Counted from the stretch's first letter, positions 1 to 10,414 are shown. The stretch is 64,000 bases of DNA from Argyresthia goedartella (GCA_949825045.1 OX463821.1:34678486-34742485), one strand, 5' to 3'. A program made the numbers and translations. Notes: generated by a model from the letters alone, not told the origin.

Positions 1-173
1 GCCATGACCAATATACCTACCTATAAGCGCACGGTACGGTACTAGTTAGAATGTATATGTGTATCGTACATATTTGTAGGATACACGGCACGTAATAGCT
101 CTGTGCTGCACGAACCGGTAACCGGTAACATACCTGTACGGTATTAGTATGTTGTGTTGTTTCGTCACGGTCG

Positions 174-251
174 ACTGAATGCGACCTATCAATGATATTA
201 GTTATACAATTGATTGAATGCGACCTATCAATGATATTAGTTATACAATTG
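174..251. repeat. Tandem duplication, 39 bp x 2
   Basis: Two adjacent 39-bp copies, each containing GCGACCTATCAATGATATTA, differ only near their first bases. Flanking DNA to about 400 holds nothing I recognise. Confidence 0.9.
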
Positions 252-401
252 AATTGACTATTCGCTTTTCATTTGTTAAGTTCCTCATCCACCCTAATTC
301 TGGTTATTGCAAGCTTCGCCCGACGGCTCGCTGGTATTAGGAATTTCGGGACATAAATTCCAATATCAGTCAGTTAGGATGAGCTACGAATGTGACGTCC
401 A

Positions 402-500
402 TTATTCAACGTCCACTGAATGCTGGATATAGGCGCCTTCTTCACCATGCCATCTACTCCGGACCTGATCCTCCCGCAGCCACTGCTTACCAGCTGTACA
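402..500 (-). pseudogene. RTE-like LINE 3' end fragment
   Basis: The minus strand reads AGKQWLREDQVRSRW and then GEEGAYIQHS, matching the usual C-terminus of insect RTE-type reverse transcriptases (A(G)..W.R.AQDR..W...EEAY.QQW). It is followed by the common phrase for a hit count of 3' ends ('tgaatgctggatataggc' on the plus strand). Only the last ~30 codons survive. A better preserved relative lies at 25179-25364. This is a dead 5'-truncated copy. Confidence 0.6.
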
Positions 501-595
501 AGCGACGAAATAAATACCTATCAAAACTGTCAATAGACAACGAAGCAAAAAGCAACCAGTTTTCCCTGTTATAAACATAAAACATAAACATTTAC

Positions 596-690
596 GTAAG
601 TACAGAGACAATCGGATACCATGTGTCGTGGGAACCAGAAAGAAACATCGACGTCACACACATATAAATATCCAAGAACATATAACCAAC
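596..690 (-). mobile_element. SINE family A fragment (3' body)
   Basis: Shares the SINE-A body seen at 1912-2110: the phrase CCTGTGTCGTGGGAACCAGA-like, then GACGTCACACACATATAAA and ATCCAAGA. The tRNA-like head is missing, so this is a truncated minus-strand copy. Confidence 0.65.
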
Positions 691-704
691 TAAAGGGATA
701 CGTC

Positions 705-1090
705 GCAGGGATATGATACAATCAGGGACAAATAAAGGGAAATAAAAAATTAATTTCACTATTTTTTCCGTCTTCTAACCTCAAAATAGCACGCACCTTC
801 GTCGCTTGATTTTGGGCTCTCAGATGGAAAAATTATTCGTAAATCGTTCATATGTGTAGGATACACCTCGCCACGAGCTTTGCCTTCGGCTTGTGCCGTA
901 AACTTTCGATTCCTAAATATAAGCCTCTGAGAACTCGTACGAAATATCCCTAAACAGATCTAGGGATTTGACCAATTCCCTGAACTAAATCTAGTGATCC
1001 CTAGATCTGTTTAGGGATACGTCAAAATCATGCCATTATTTTATGATTTCCCGGGATTTGGCCAAGTCCCTGATTTTATCATATCCCTGC
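705..1090. mobile_element. Foldback/MITE element with nested palindrome
   Basis: The 25-bp ends 705-729 and 1066-1090 are inverted repeats with one mismatch (they begin GCAGGGATATGATA). Inside lies a second, perfect 22-bp inverted repeat, 945-966 and 998-1019 (TATCCCTAAACAGATC start). The phrase GGGATTTGACCAATTCCCTG at 962 is also repeated in diverged form at 1053. No ORF. Structure fits a non-autonomous foldback element. Confidence 0.65.
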
Positions 1091-1911
1091 AATAGATATA
1101 TCAGACCGTATTCATTGTTCATTGTTCACCAGACGGACGTTCCTGTAATCGAAAGTGTTGCTCAGAGCATCCTTCTGTGGCCGCTTCGCTAACACTAAAA
1201 TAGATTGCCTCGCTTTGCCGATTTCCCTCGAAAGAGTAACAAGTGGACCCGGACTGAAGTGGGATAGTGAAGATAGCGCGAACAATTAGCGATACGCCCT
1301 CCGTTCATGGGGATTGGTTGCACAATGCTACTTAAATGATCTGCTGACGTCATACTAGCGTTGTCATTTCTCGAGCGAGAGACATTGATAGTATTGTTTT
1401 GAGTGTAGATTAAACTTTTGGTTGCCGGTCATGCGTTCGGGCCTGAGAGTGTCGCATACTGCGAATTTTTCTCGGTAACTGAACTATGATTGAACTACAA
1501 CAAATACTCAACACTTTGCGCCTCCAGCCCCACCTCGCTACGACCGCTCGCGTTACATAATCCGCGGCGTTGTGGATCGCGTGCGCAGGAAGTTCGCGCG
1601 CAGTCTTCCGATACTGAACTATAGTGTACAGAACTATAGTATACTGAACACTGTGAGAAACTTTCCGGGATGCTTGTCATACTTAGCGGGACTGCGAAAT
1701 ACTTTATTGCTATTAAAATAGACAATGTGTTCAAGAACTCAAACCCGACTAGCAAAACATCGCGCTCAGAGAGTATGAACTGATTACCACCGGGGTATGT
1801 AAATGTTTATGTTTATGTTTCTCATTCCCCGAATTATGGTCAGCGAATCAAATGTCACCCTGTATTTGAAATGTGCCAATTAAACCGTGTTAAATATTAA
1901 ATATTTATAAG
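1091..1911. other. Stretch without recognisable gene
   Basis: No convincing coding sequence. There are diverged repeats of ACTGAACTAT near 1478-1500 and 1613-1650, a short SINE-A tail-like string (TGTAAATGTTTATGTTTATG) near 1798-1817, and a phrase at 1818-1865 (CCCCGAATTATGGTCAGC) that recurs in diverged form at 48270-48313, so part of it is dispersed repeat. The 86-codon minus-strand frame here has no family feature. Confidence 0.5.
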
Positions 1912-2110
1912 CATTTACATACAGGCACATACATTGTTTCTGGCCCCACACTAGGATACCCTGTGTCATGGGAACCAGAAACAGCGACGTCACACACATA
2001 TAAACATCCAAGACCTAGGGTTTTTAATCTTCTCTACCCTCAGCCGGGGATCGAACTCGTTACCTCTCGCTTGGTAGACAGAGCCACAACCGCTGCGCCA
2101 CAGAGGCCGT
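1912..2110 (-). mobile_element. tRNA-derived SINE, family A
   Basis: On the minus strand it begins with a tRNA-like pol III promoter: an A box in TGGCGCAGCGGTTGTGGC and a B box of the GAGTTCGATCCC type, then a pyrimidine-poor spacer, the body with GACGTCACACACA complement and the terminal TGTAAATG. Seven near-complete copies are in the window (1912, 3845, 9590, 17926, 34131, 54234, 59625). The short ORFs it contains are incidental. Confidence 0.85.
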
Positions 2111-2161
2111 CAAATTATTTTTATTTAATTATTATTAGGTATTTAAGGCTACAATTTAATT

Positions 2162-2407
2162 GATCAACAAAATGGATAAATGATCACATAAGTTGCAGCA
2201 AATATCAGGGCAAAATACTGCGGTAGCTTAGGTGAAGGGTAAAGGGGGTGAGAAGCTTTCGTAACTTACGTATTAGGTTGAACATGTAAGAATAACAAAA
2301 AAAAACTTAAAACATAACTTAAGTACACAAAACATAAAAAGAAAAATAGCTTAATTTCTACAGTATTTCATGAAACACAATTTGGTGATCATTTATCTAT
2401 TTGTGCA
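2162..2407. mobile_element. MITE with shared hairpin core (type c ends)
   Basis: Inverted ends of ~20 bp, GGATAAATGATCAC at 2173 and its complement near 2390, enclose the core CTGCGGTAGCTTAGGTGAAG ... TTAGGTTGAACATGTAAGAA. The right half of the core hairpin is degraded here (2258-2275). Related cores sit at 4921, 9315, 22050, 34705 and 42650. Confidence 0.65.
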
Positions 2408-2620
2408 GACATTTAGAATTTATTGGTAGTAAAATAGGTTTTTGGTAAACGTTTAAACACAAGCCATAATTTAATACCCATATGATTTAAAACTTTTTAA
2501 AATTCACGACTTTATACCCTCTAGAGGGAGCCATATTGAATTAAGTGTGACGTCACCTAGCCTATAACCAGTTGACAATCAAGACGCCTCTAATGATAGC
2601 TCATTTGTCAACTACTTATA

Positions 2621-3401
2621 AGTAGTTTAGATGTTCTGCTCACACAAGTAGTTTAGATGTTCTGCTCACACAAGTAGTTTAGATGTTCTGCTCACACAAG
2701 TAGTTTAGATGTTCTGCTCACACAAGTAGTTTAGATGTTCTGCTCACACAAGTAGTTTAGATGTTCTGCTCACACAAGTAGTTTAGATGTTCTGCTCACA
2801 CAAGTAGTTTAGATGTTCTGCTCACACAAGTAGTTTAGATGTTCTGCTCACACAAGTAGTTTAGATGTTCTTCTCACACAAGTAGTTTAGATGTTCTGCT
2901 CACACAAGTAGTTTAGATGTTCTGCTCACACAAGTAGTTTAGATGTTCTTCTCACACAAGTAGTTTAGATGTTCTGCTCACACAAGTAGTTTAGATGTTC
3001 TTCTCACACAAGTAGTTTAGATGTTCTGCTCACACAAGTAGTTTAGATGTTCTGCTCACACAAGTAGTTTAGATGTTCTGCTCACACAAGTAGTTTAGAT
3101 GTTCTGCTCACACGAGTAGTTTAGATGTTCTGCTCACACAAGTAGTTTAGATGTTCTGCTCACACAAGTAGTTTAGATGTTCTGCTCACACAAGTAGTTT
3201 AGATGTTCTGCTCACACAAGTAGTTTAGATGTTCTGCTCACACAAGTAGTTTAGATGTTCTGCTCACACAAGTAGTTTAGATGTTCTGCTCACACAAGTA
3301 GTTTAGATGTTCTGCTCACACAAGTAGTTTAGATGTTCTGCTCACACGAGTAGTTTAGATGTTCTGCTCACACAAGTAGTTTAGATGTTCTGCTCACACA
3401 A
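2621..3401. repeat. Minisatellite, 26 bp x about 30
   Basis: Unit contains AGTAGTTTAGATGTTCTGCT plus CACACA. The array spans 781 bp, that is 30 units, almost all identical. Variants are scarce: TTCTTCTC in place of TTCTGCTC in three units and CACGAG for CACAAG in two. Near identity implies recent expansion. No open frame through it. Confidence 0.97.
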
Positions 3402-3439
3402 ATGAACATACTTACTTACCGATCAAACACGTAGCCCTC

Positions 3440-3715
3440 CTTTTGGCTTCGCCTTAGTCGTGTAAAAAATAGCATCAGCTCGGTGTTTGGCATAATGAGT
3501 GACAGAGGCACGGTTGTGCCCACATTCGCATAATTCGTTGGTGTAAAAGGAGACTAGGTCATCGCCGCAGCTATGAGGACATGAACGTTTCCTCACGATG
3601 TTTTCCATCACTGTTAGAATAGTCCGTATGAGATTGTAAATGTTATCTTTGGGAAAGTTTTTCATATCAATTAGTAGGTACCGGAGGATCTTACCCGCAC
3701 TAAATAAATTATGGT
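3440..3715 (-). mobile_element. SINE family C body
   Basis: Contains CATCGCCGCAGCTATG, TTTTCCATCACTGTTAGAA and GGCACGGTTGTGCCCAC, which also occur in the complete copy at 43161-43435. The minus-strand 98-codon frame across it is a by-product of the SINE and is not a gene. Confidence 0.6.
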
Positions 3716-3844
3716 TCACGTGCTAATTCGTCATACATGGTCGGATTCATGCTATAGTAGTTTATAGTACAGACAAGATACTTGCAAATGTATAAGTCAA
3801 TCCCAAGAAATATGCTTTTTTTCCACAATAAACATAACATAAAC

Positions 3845-4020
3845 ATTTAAACCCACACTACGATGCCCTGTGTCGTGGGAACCACAAATAGCGTCGTCGA
3901 CGTCACACACATACAAACATCCAAGACCTGGGGATTTTTTCTTTACCTCCAGCCGGGGATCGAACCCTACACCTCTCGTATGGCAGGCAGAGCCACAACC
4001 GCTGCGCCACAGAAGTCGTC
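3845..4020 (-). mobile_element. tRNA-derived SINE, family A
   Basis: Same organisation as 1912-2110: minus-strand A box (GGCGCAGCGGTTGTGGC), B box complement GGGGATCGAACCC at about 3955, body with GACGTCACACACATACAA and CCTGTGTCGTGGGAACCA. It ends 185 bp before the exon candidate at 4206. Confidence 0.85.
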
Positions 4021-4205
4021 ACATCGCACTTTCATGTCGGGAATTAACTCACAACACCCTCGCTGCGCTCGGGAGTTAAATCTGCAGACCTCCTTTACAC
4101 AAAGAATTCAATATCGCGCCCGTGACATAAAACAGTGCTTTAACCCCTTGGTGTATAATCTACTAATAAAATTATGTTTTTTACACATACTATTTGTCTT
4201 TCCAG

Positions 4206-4285
4206 GTAATTATCATCTGTTGTGTATTGAATCTACAAGTTTTAACGAGTTTCGTGAGGCGGAGGACCTTCTCGAGTCTCTTTCG
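4206..4285 (+). CDS. Putative internal exon of an unidentified host gene
   Basis: An 80-base open segment is bounded by a strong acceptor (TACTATTTGTCTTTCCAG just upstream) and a strong donor (TTTCG then GTAAGA at 4286). In the only sensible frame the first two bases finish a codon and 26 codons follow, including CIESTSFNEF and EAEDLLESLS, an acidic, leucine-bearing composition that looks like protein rather than junk. It ends on a codon boundary. No domain is recognised. It is phase-compatible with 34398-34456 and then 60608-60659. Chance exon-like segments occur in DNA of this length, so confidence is limited. Confidence 0.35.
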
Positions 4286-4737
4286 GTAAGATAGTTATTA
4301 TTCAAGTGATTTTTTAATTACATTACAACGAGTTCAGTTAATTGGGTCTAAGCTTGCAGAAATTTTCATTGCTTTTTCGCAATAATTACCAAGCTATAAG
4401 GTTACAAATCTGGTGGGATGTGTAATCCTTCAGTCCAATTAAGGGTTAACTCATAAGTTAATGCGGACGGCGGCGAAGCCTTTAAATTTTAATTTTAACC
4501 TCTAAACAGTAGAAAGCATTTGAAATAGCAAATATGCATTCTTCATCCACAATAAAGTGTTTAAATCAAGACTGACCGCACTGCGAATAAATCGCACATG
4601 CCGCTAGTGGCGCCATCTGTTCATAATGTACGCAAACTGAGGGGAGACAACGCTTGTAATACTTTCATTACTTTAAATCGGGCTGTTTTTAACTTAATAA
4701 TAATGAATGTAGGCCATTAATTTATTTCGTATTTATT

Positions 4738-5132
4738 TCACCGTAAAATTGTCAAAACCGTTAGTTGATAAACTAACATTTTTTTTCCTCGTTAGTTAGT
4801 CAACTATCGACAGATAGTAAACTGTAGCGTACAGCTTACTATATGACGCGTTAGTTGATAAACTAACGGTTAAAACCGTTAAATAGTAAACCGGTTTAAA
4901 CTTGGATTGCAAACAAAATGCCAGGGCAAACACTGCGGTAGCTTAGGTGAAGACTAGAGGGGGCGAGCGCAGCGAAGCCCCCGAATAGTCTTCGTGTTAG
5001 GTTGACATGTAAGAACGAAAGAAACGTAAATTCTAAACCCTGTCGGTCTGGTTTACTATCTGTCGATAGTTGATCATCTAACGCGTTAGTTTATCAACTA
5101 ACGGATTTGACTAACTTACTAACTTACGGTGA
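4738..5132. mobile_element. MITE with TTAGTTGATAAACTAA ends and hairpin core
   Basis: Ends TCACCGTAA at 4738 and its complement ending 5132, followed inward by GTTAGTTGATAAACTAAC on both sides and further inverted CTATCGACAGATAGTAAAC tracts. The centre (4921-5020) carries the shared core, with stem GAAGACTA (4949-4956) and TAGTCTTC (4986-4993) and a GGGGC/GCCCC inner part. A second, inverted and damaged copy lies at 42580-42908. Confidence 0.8.
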
Positions 5133-5139
5133 CATATAT

Positions 5140-5370
5140 TAATTGCAGATAAAACGACACAGGATACAATAAAACAGAAAGGAAATCTACAAAGGCATGC
5201 TTATCTCTAAATAGAGATCTCTTCTACCAAACCCAAGGTTTATAGGAACACTTTAATGTAAAGGATAGACCTAAGTGCTCTGATAAAGATACTTACATAT
5301 ATTACTGAACTATTGAAATAACTGCCAATACACTACATACACAAGTATATAAATATTATATAACATATAA
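5140..5370 (-). mobile_element. LINE 3' untranslated tail fragment
   Basis: Reverse complement of the tail seen at 51980-52095: both contain TCAGAGCAC.TAGGTCTATCC, the AACC.TGGGTTTG phrase and a GATCTCTATTTAGAGATA palindrome. Coding part is absent, so it is a severely 5'-truncated Jockey/CR1-like insertion. Confidence 0.65.
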
Positions 5371-5385
5371 ACATATATTTGTTGA

Positions 5386-5436
5386 TGTACCCACCGAGAG
5401 GCACTGGCCTTTACCCGTACACAATATTGAGTCAGA
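5386..5436. repeat. Dispersed repeat D, fragment
   Basis: The phrase CACCGAGAGGCACTGGCCTT with TTACCCG occurs here and, longer, at 32911-33010 and 53293-53395. Function unknown; probably part of a retroelement 3' region. The next ~800 bases (5437-6220) hold a SINE-C body scrap at 5560-5620 (CATCGCCGCAGCTATGGAGA) and, at 5870-6000, a common dispersed phrase (GAAATTTAGCACAGAGATAG). Confidence 0.55.
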
Positions 5437-6221
5437 GACGTTTATAAGTGGACTTAATTAAAGCATATCTTTGTCTCAAAATCATTGCACAAGATGTATT
5501 CTCAGAAAGAAATGTAGTTCCACAATCAAAGTGGCAAAGGTACAGCTATCCCATACTTCATTTTGCAGGACAGGGGACTAGCCCATCGCCGCAGCTATGG
5601 AGACATATCAATTTACATAGTTATTGACTCAAATTTGCCCCATTTATTTCATTTAACATATTACAGTGTCGAACCAGTTCTCGTACCACCTAATATACTA
5701 CTAATAACAAGAAAATATGCTCGTAGAAAAAAAAGAAAGCGTTAAAATAAAGATTCAGAAAACTACAATACTGTAAAAAAAACTTTCGGGGAAAAATGCG
5801 AACTGAAAATTTACTTCGAAGAAATCATAAATTCGGGAAAATGATCTAACAAATCATGTGAAAGTAGCGATGTTGGATGTTTGTGTGTTTGTGCCACAAT
5901 CACACTAAAACGGATTCAATGAAATTTAGCACAGAGATAGTTTATGAGCTAAATTAACATATAGGATACTTTTTATCTGGCTGCTCCAGAGGGCAACGTT
6001 ATCTCTGTAAATGATGATTCCTGGGAACACGCAGATGACATGTGAGATCGGATTCCAGCTGAAGTGCGACTTGGGCGCGAATTCACCAGTCTATTTAACA
6101 TTTGACGGACGCCTTATTTATCCATCTAGTATTTATTTTACAGTCAATTTATTTATCTAGCATTGATATTACTGAGTGTATGTTGAGTTAAAAAAGAGGC
6201 GCCAGCGACCAAACGCTCCAA

Positions 6222-6359
6222 TTAAGGTCCACTTGCACGACATTCGCTAAATCTGTTTAGCTTGCTAAACAGTTCTAAGCTCGACATATTTCATACATTT
6301 GACAGTTGCTAAATCAATTTAAGACGCTAAACGTATTTCGTGCAAGTGGTTTGCCTTAG
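6222..6359. mobile_element. Short palindromic MITE
   Basis: Inverted ends share CCACTTGCACGA (6229-6240 and complement near 6338-6349) continuing into related GCTAAA-rich arms, with about 30 bases of loop. No coding potential. Confidence 0.6.
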
Positions 6360-6440
6360 TCTATTTACCTATATTCATGTATCAAACCTTTGAGACCAAA
6401 TTGATAAACCGACCCTTGAAATTAGACATTAAAGCGACTA

Positions 6441-7290
6441 TTTCGAACGCGAGTTAAGACTAAACTCGCCGTCTAGCTAGTCAGCCTAGGGCTCGAACGC
6501 GGGTTGAGACTAAACTCGCCGTCTAGGTAGTCAGCCTAGGCCTTGAACGCGACTTGAGACTAACCTCGCCGTCTAGCTAGGTAGCCTAGGCCTCGAACGC
6601 GAGTTGAGTCTAAACTCGCCGTCTAGCTAGTCAGCCTAGGCCTTGAACGCGAGTTGAGACTAGCCTCGCCGTCTAGCTAGTCAGCCTAGGCCTCGAACGC
6701 GAGTTAATACTAACCTCGCCGTCTAGCTAGTCAGCCTAGGGCTCGAACGCGAGTTAAGACTAACCTCGCCGTCTAGCTAGTCAGCCTAGGCCTCGAACGC
6801 GAGTTAAGACTAACCTCGCCGTCTAGCTAGTCAGCCTAGGCCTCGAACGCGAGTTGAGACTAAACTCGCCGTCTAGCTAGTCAGCCTAGGCCTTGAACGC
6901 GAGTTGAGACTAACCTCGCCGTCTAGCTAGTCAGCCTAGGCCTCGAACGCGATTTAAGACTAACCTCGCCGTCTAGCTAGTCAGCCTAGGGCTCGAACGC
7001 GAGTTAAGACTAACCTCGCCGTCTAGCTAGTCAGCCTAGGGCTCGAACGCGAGTTAAGACTAACCTCGCCGTCTAGCTAGTCAGCCTAGGCCTTGAACGC
7101 GAGTTGAGACTAACCTCGCCGTCTAGCTAGTCAGCCTAGGCCTCGAACGCGATTTAAGACTAACCTCGCCGTCTAGCTAGTCAGCCTAGGGCTCGAACGC
7201 GAGTTAAGACTAACCTCGCCGTCTAGCTAGTCAGCCTAGGGCTCGAACGCGAGTTGAGACTAAACTCGCCGTCTAGCTAGTCTGCCTAAG
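6441..7290. repeat. Satellite-like array, 50 bp x 17
   Basis: Exactly 17 units of 50 bp, each with TCGAACGCGAG, CTCGCCGTCTAGCTAG and CAGCCTAGG. The unit is GC- and CpG-richer than its surroundings. Units 10-13 (6891-7090) and 14-17 (7091-7290) form two 200-bp blocks in which corresponding units carry the same variants, so the last part grew by duplicating a four-unit block. No open frame crosses it. Confidence 0.97.
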
Positions 7291-8195
7291 GCGTAATTTT
7301 GGGCTCATTGATGGATCGCTCGCAGTGTCTAATCCAAGGTTCAGGCTCGCCAACCTTTCAGATTAATTGGCTGCGGAATCATTTATACTGGGCCGGGATT
7401 ACAAAGGCACTTAAAGGGGGCTGTGGTCAGATTTTTAATCAGATTATTTGGAAGTTTGTGGATTTGGTTGGAGTTATGGAAAATAATGGGTTTCGATTGA
7501 ACTTTTGTTTTGCATCATCCTGGAGCTCTGGTTATTCTTCATTAGGTTGGCCAAATAGCCGTTTGAGAGTATGTTGTAACTTGTAATGCCAAAAGAACTT
7601 GAGGCGACGCAAATGGCCAACTTATCTGTCAAAAGAGCTCGCTTCCACAAAACTATGAAGTAGAAGTAATTGCTGAGCCACAGTGGTATTCCATGTGACT
7701 TTTATACGTGGTTTTACTGTAAAGAACTAACTTTTCCATGTCATAGTTCGTAGATTATACGTGGTTTTACTGTACGTTACTTCACTTTTCCCATGTAATA
7801 GTTCGTAGAAAGTCTCTTTCTCCTCGAGGCCGCGGTCCAAGGTTCAACTCCCATTCAGGCGCAAGTGGAGAATGGTTTGGATGTACTATATCGTGCACAT
7901 GTCGGGGTAATTTTGTGTGGTTTGTGGTAGTTAATGCGTATGTTGGTATTGAGACCGTTTCCAATAGCGTTTACAGTTAAAATAATTAACTGAAGTCTGT
8001 TAAAAACGCGAATCAAACGTTAGTGTATTTTTGTCCGTTTTGTTCGGTTTACCGCAGTTGGTTAGTTTTCAGAAATCGGCATTTTATGTGATCTTTTACA
8101 TCATTATAGGTTAATTTTGTTTGTGTTTGTCAGTGTACGTACAAGTTCTTATAGTACGAATAAAATTCAAATGCAATTAAGAACACATAATAACT
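7291..8195. other. Stretch without recognisable gene; 53-bp duplication
   Basis: Right after the array is a 95-codon plus-strand frame (7299-7586) with no recognisable motif. A diverged tandem duplication with TTATACGTGGTTTTACTGTA occupies 7702-7753 and 7755-7808. At about 7838 GGTTCAACTCCC resembles a pol III B box, so 7800-7960 may be a worn SINE. Nothing else is seen. Confidence 0.45.
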
Positions 8196-8608
8196 AGTGG
8201 CCCTGTGGGCAGTAGACCTCGCTAACAGGGGGGACTGTGAACCAATTTATAGGTTAGTATTTTAGATTCAATCAAAATCAAGTAGTAAAGTAGCCGCCCC
8301 AATAACTTTGTAAACTACATTTTGCGACTTAAAATACAATCTATTGACTTTTTACGAAAATAGTTAATAGTCTATTTCACTCACTCTCATCCTCTTTACT
8401 AATCTCCTACTTCGAGGAGTCCAAACTTGGTATGTTTTGAAAATATTTCTTGGATGTTTAGAAAACAGGCGGCCGAAAAGTATTGGTTTAGTATATTTAA
8501 CTTCTCTTGAGAAGTTATTATAATAGGTCTGAAAATTGAAATAGGTAATTTTGTGTTTTCTTTACGTTTTAAGACCTGGAGAATCATTTGCAATCATTTT
8601 TAGAGTGA

Positions 8609-8646
<38 letters not shown>

Positions 8647-9313
8647 TACGTATGTACGTGATCAAAATTATGGAATTCGTTTTCTCAATAACTACTGGAC
8701 CGAATCGCTTTGATGACCATATCAATCGATACGCCACGTCATGACTTAGATCTGAAAGGAGTCTAGAAAAAATCGGTCCAGCGGTTCGTTTTTTATTTGT
8801 AAAAAACTGACTTTTTTGAACACGCAACGTTAATTTTGTATGTAATTCCAAGTATTGAGGGGTAGATGTGGGTTTTTGAGGGTGCTGGTTTCGAATCTTT
8901 CATCAGTTTTTTAAAATTCAAAATGGCGGACCCACTATGACGTCATCTTTTTCGTGAAAATTCTTTAAATTCGATAAAATTTATTAATTATTGTGTAATT
9001 CTTCTCAAGAGAAGTTGCTTGTACGGTACTTGCTGCCGAACCGATTTTATTTTAGAACCGGCTTGAAACCCTTTAATTTGATATCCCACACGATAGGTTT
9101 CAGAAAAAAAAAACATACAAAAAATTAATGACGTCATAACTTCCCCCCTGAGGGGAAAATCGATAGAGCTCTCGACAAAAAATATATTTTAATTCAAGGA
9201 ATACGTGTGCCAATGCCAATACTTGAAAACTGTGGCCCCTCGACCGGAACTGACAGACACGTATAGAGACAGACGAAAGCAAAATCGGCCTCCTATCTTG
9301 TCGAAATAGAGCC
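8196..9313. mobile_element. Dispersed element E, long copy with probable nested insertion
   Basis: Starts AGTGGCCCTGTGGGCAG, contains CAATAACTTTGTAAACTACA, ends GGCCTCCTATCTTGTCGAAA then GAGCC. A second copy at 13158-13639 shares both ends but lacks about 550 bases. Within that extra segment 8499-8516 (AACTTCTCTTGAGAAGTT) and 8999-9016 are inverted repeats, suggesting a nested insertion. Diverged pieces occur at 46797 and 50745. No coding sequence. Confidence 0.65.
8613..8643. repeat. (TG)n microsatellite
   Basis: About 15 TG dinucleotides followed by a TACG-rich tract; lies inside the extra segment of element E. Confidence 0.95.
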
Positions 9314-9314
9314 T

Positions 9315-9480
9315 CAGGGCAAAATACTGCGGTAGCTTAGGTGAAGGGTAAAGGGGGTGAGCGAGGCGAAGCCCCCTTTACCCTTCGTGTTAGGTTGAAC
9401 ATGTAAGAACAACAAAAAATACTTAAAACATAAACTTAAGTACACAAAACATAAAAGGAAGTTTGGTGATAATTTATCCA
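9315..9480. mobile_element. MITE core with perfect 15-bp stem
   Basis: The shared core again, abutting element E. Here the stem is perfect: GAAGGGTAAAGGGGG at 9343-9357 pairs with 9372-9386 around a 14-base loop. It is followed by GTTAGGTTGAACATGTAAGA and an AAAACATAAACTTAAG tail as at 2162. Ends are unclear. Confidence 0.7.
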
Positions 9481-9589
9481 AACACAATTTGGTGATTCAT
9501 TCTGGCAGTCATTTCGAATTTATTGGTAGTAAAATAGGTGGGTTTTTGGTAATCGTTTAAACAAAAGCCTAATAATAATAGTTGAAAAC

Positions 9590-9796
9590 ATAAACATAAT
9601 ATAAACATTTACATAAAGGCACATGCATAGCTTCTGGCCCCACACTAGGATACCCTGTGTCGTGGGAACCAGAAACAGTGACGTCACTCACATATAAACA
9701 TCCAAGACCTGGGGTCTTTTCTCCCCGGCCGGGATTCGAAGCCGGGACCTCTCGCCTGGGAAGCAGAGACTCGGCCGCAACACCACAGAGGTCATC
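9590..9796 (-). mobile_element. tRNA-derived SINE, family A
   Basis: Minus-strand B-box-like GGCTTCGAATCCCGG, body with GTGACGTCACTCACATATAA and CCTGTGTCGTGGGAACCAGA, and an AT-rich 3' tail (AAACATAAACATAATATAAA on the plus strand). Full-length. Confidence 0.85.
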
Positions 9797-9964
9797 AATC
9801 CGGCCAGTCATCACTAGCATCTGAATGAGAAAAGCAAAGAGACGCGGCCATTTACCCCAATAGAGAGGTGTGCTCCGTGTGAGCACATCATCTATGTAGG
9901 TGAACTAAAGTCGAAAATATAATCTCTAGCTGCATAGGCTTACTTCATCTTCTAATTATACTCC

Positions 9965-10105
9965 AATTTTTAATTTGAGGTCAGAAGTGTAAACAAACAA
10001 CTGTCATTTTCTAGAACAAAACCGTTGACTTTGACATTCATATTACACTTTTTATACTGAAAAATGACAGTTGTTTGTTTACATTTCTGGCCTCAAATAA
10101 AAAAT
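9965..10105. mobile_element. Palindromic MITE
   Basis: Arms of about 43 bp: TAAACAAACAACTGTCATTT near 9991 and its complement near 10064, flanked by TTTGAGGTCAGAA and its near complement. Central ~55 bases unpaired. No ORF. Confidence 0.75.
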
Positions 10106-10176
10106 CGCTGATTAGGTATTACGGTCTCGGATGCAACATGCGACAACTCATTGTCAATCATAATTATAATAATACA

Positions 10177-10414
10177 TTGGACACTATTTACACACATTGA
10201 TCTAGCCCCAAACTAGGATTCCCTGTATCTTGGGTACTAGACAACGATACACATACTTATATAGATAAATATTATACTTAGCTAGATAAACAACCATGAC
10301 TAGGGTTCAAACATCCGTTCTCATCAAACAAATATTTGCCCCCACCAGGACTCGAACCCGGGACCCTTGGCTTCGTAGGCAGGGTCACTGCCGACTCGGC
10401 TATTCGGGTCATCA
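10177..10414 (-). mobile_element. tRNA-derived SINE, family B
   Basis: Minus-strand head has an A box in TAGCCGAGTCGGC and a B box GGGTTCGAGTCC; body includes TGGTTGTTTATCTAGC and ends near CCAATGTATT. A second, closely similar copy lies at 22461-22699 in the same orientation. Confidence 0.85.

Noticed and set aside
2621..3401. CRISPR-like array
   Set aside because: Units are directly contiguous with no variable spacers, in a eukaryotic context.
3423..3719. 98-codon minus-strand frame followed by a donor-like GTAAGTAAG
   Set aside because: It lies on the SINE-C body, whose wording recurs at many loci, so the frame is incidental.
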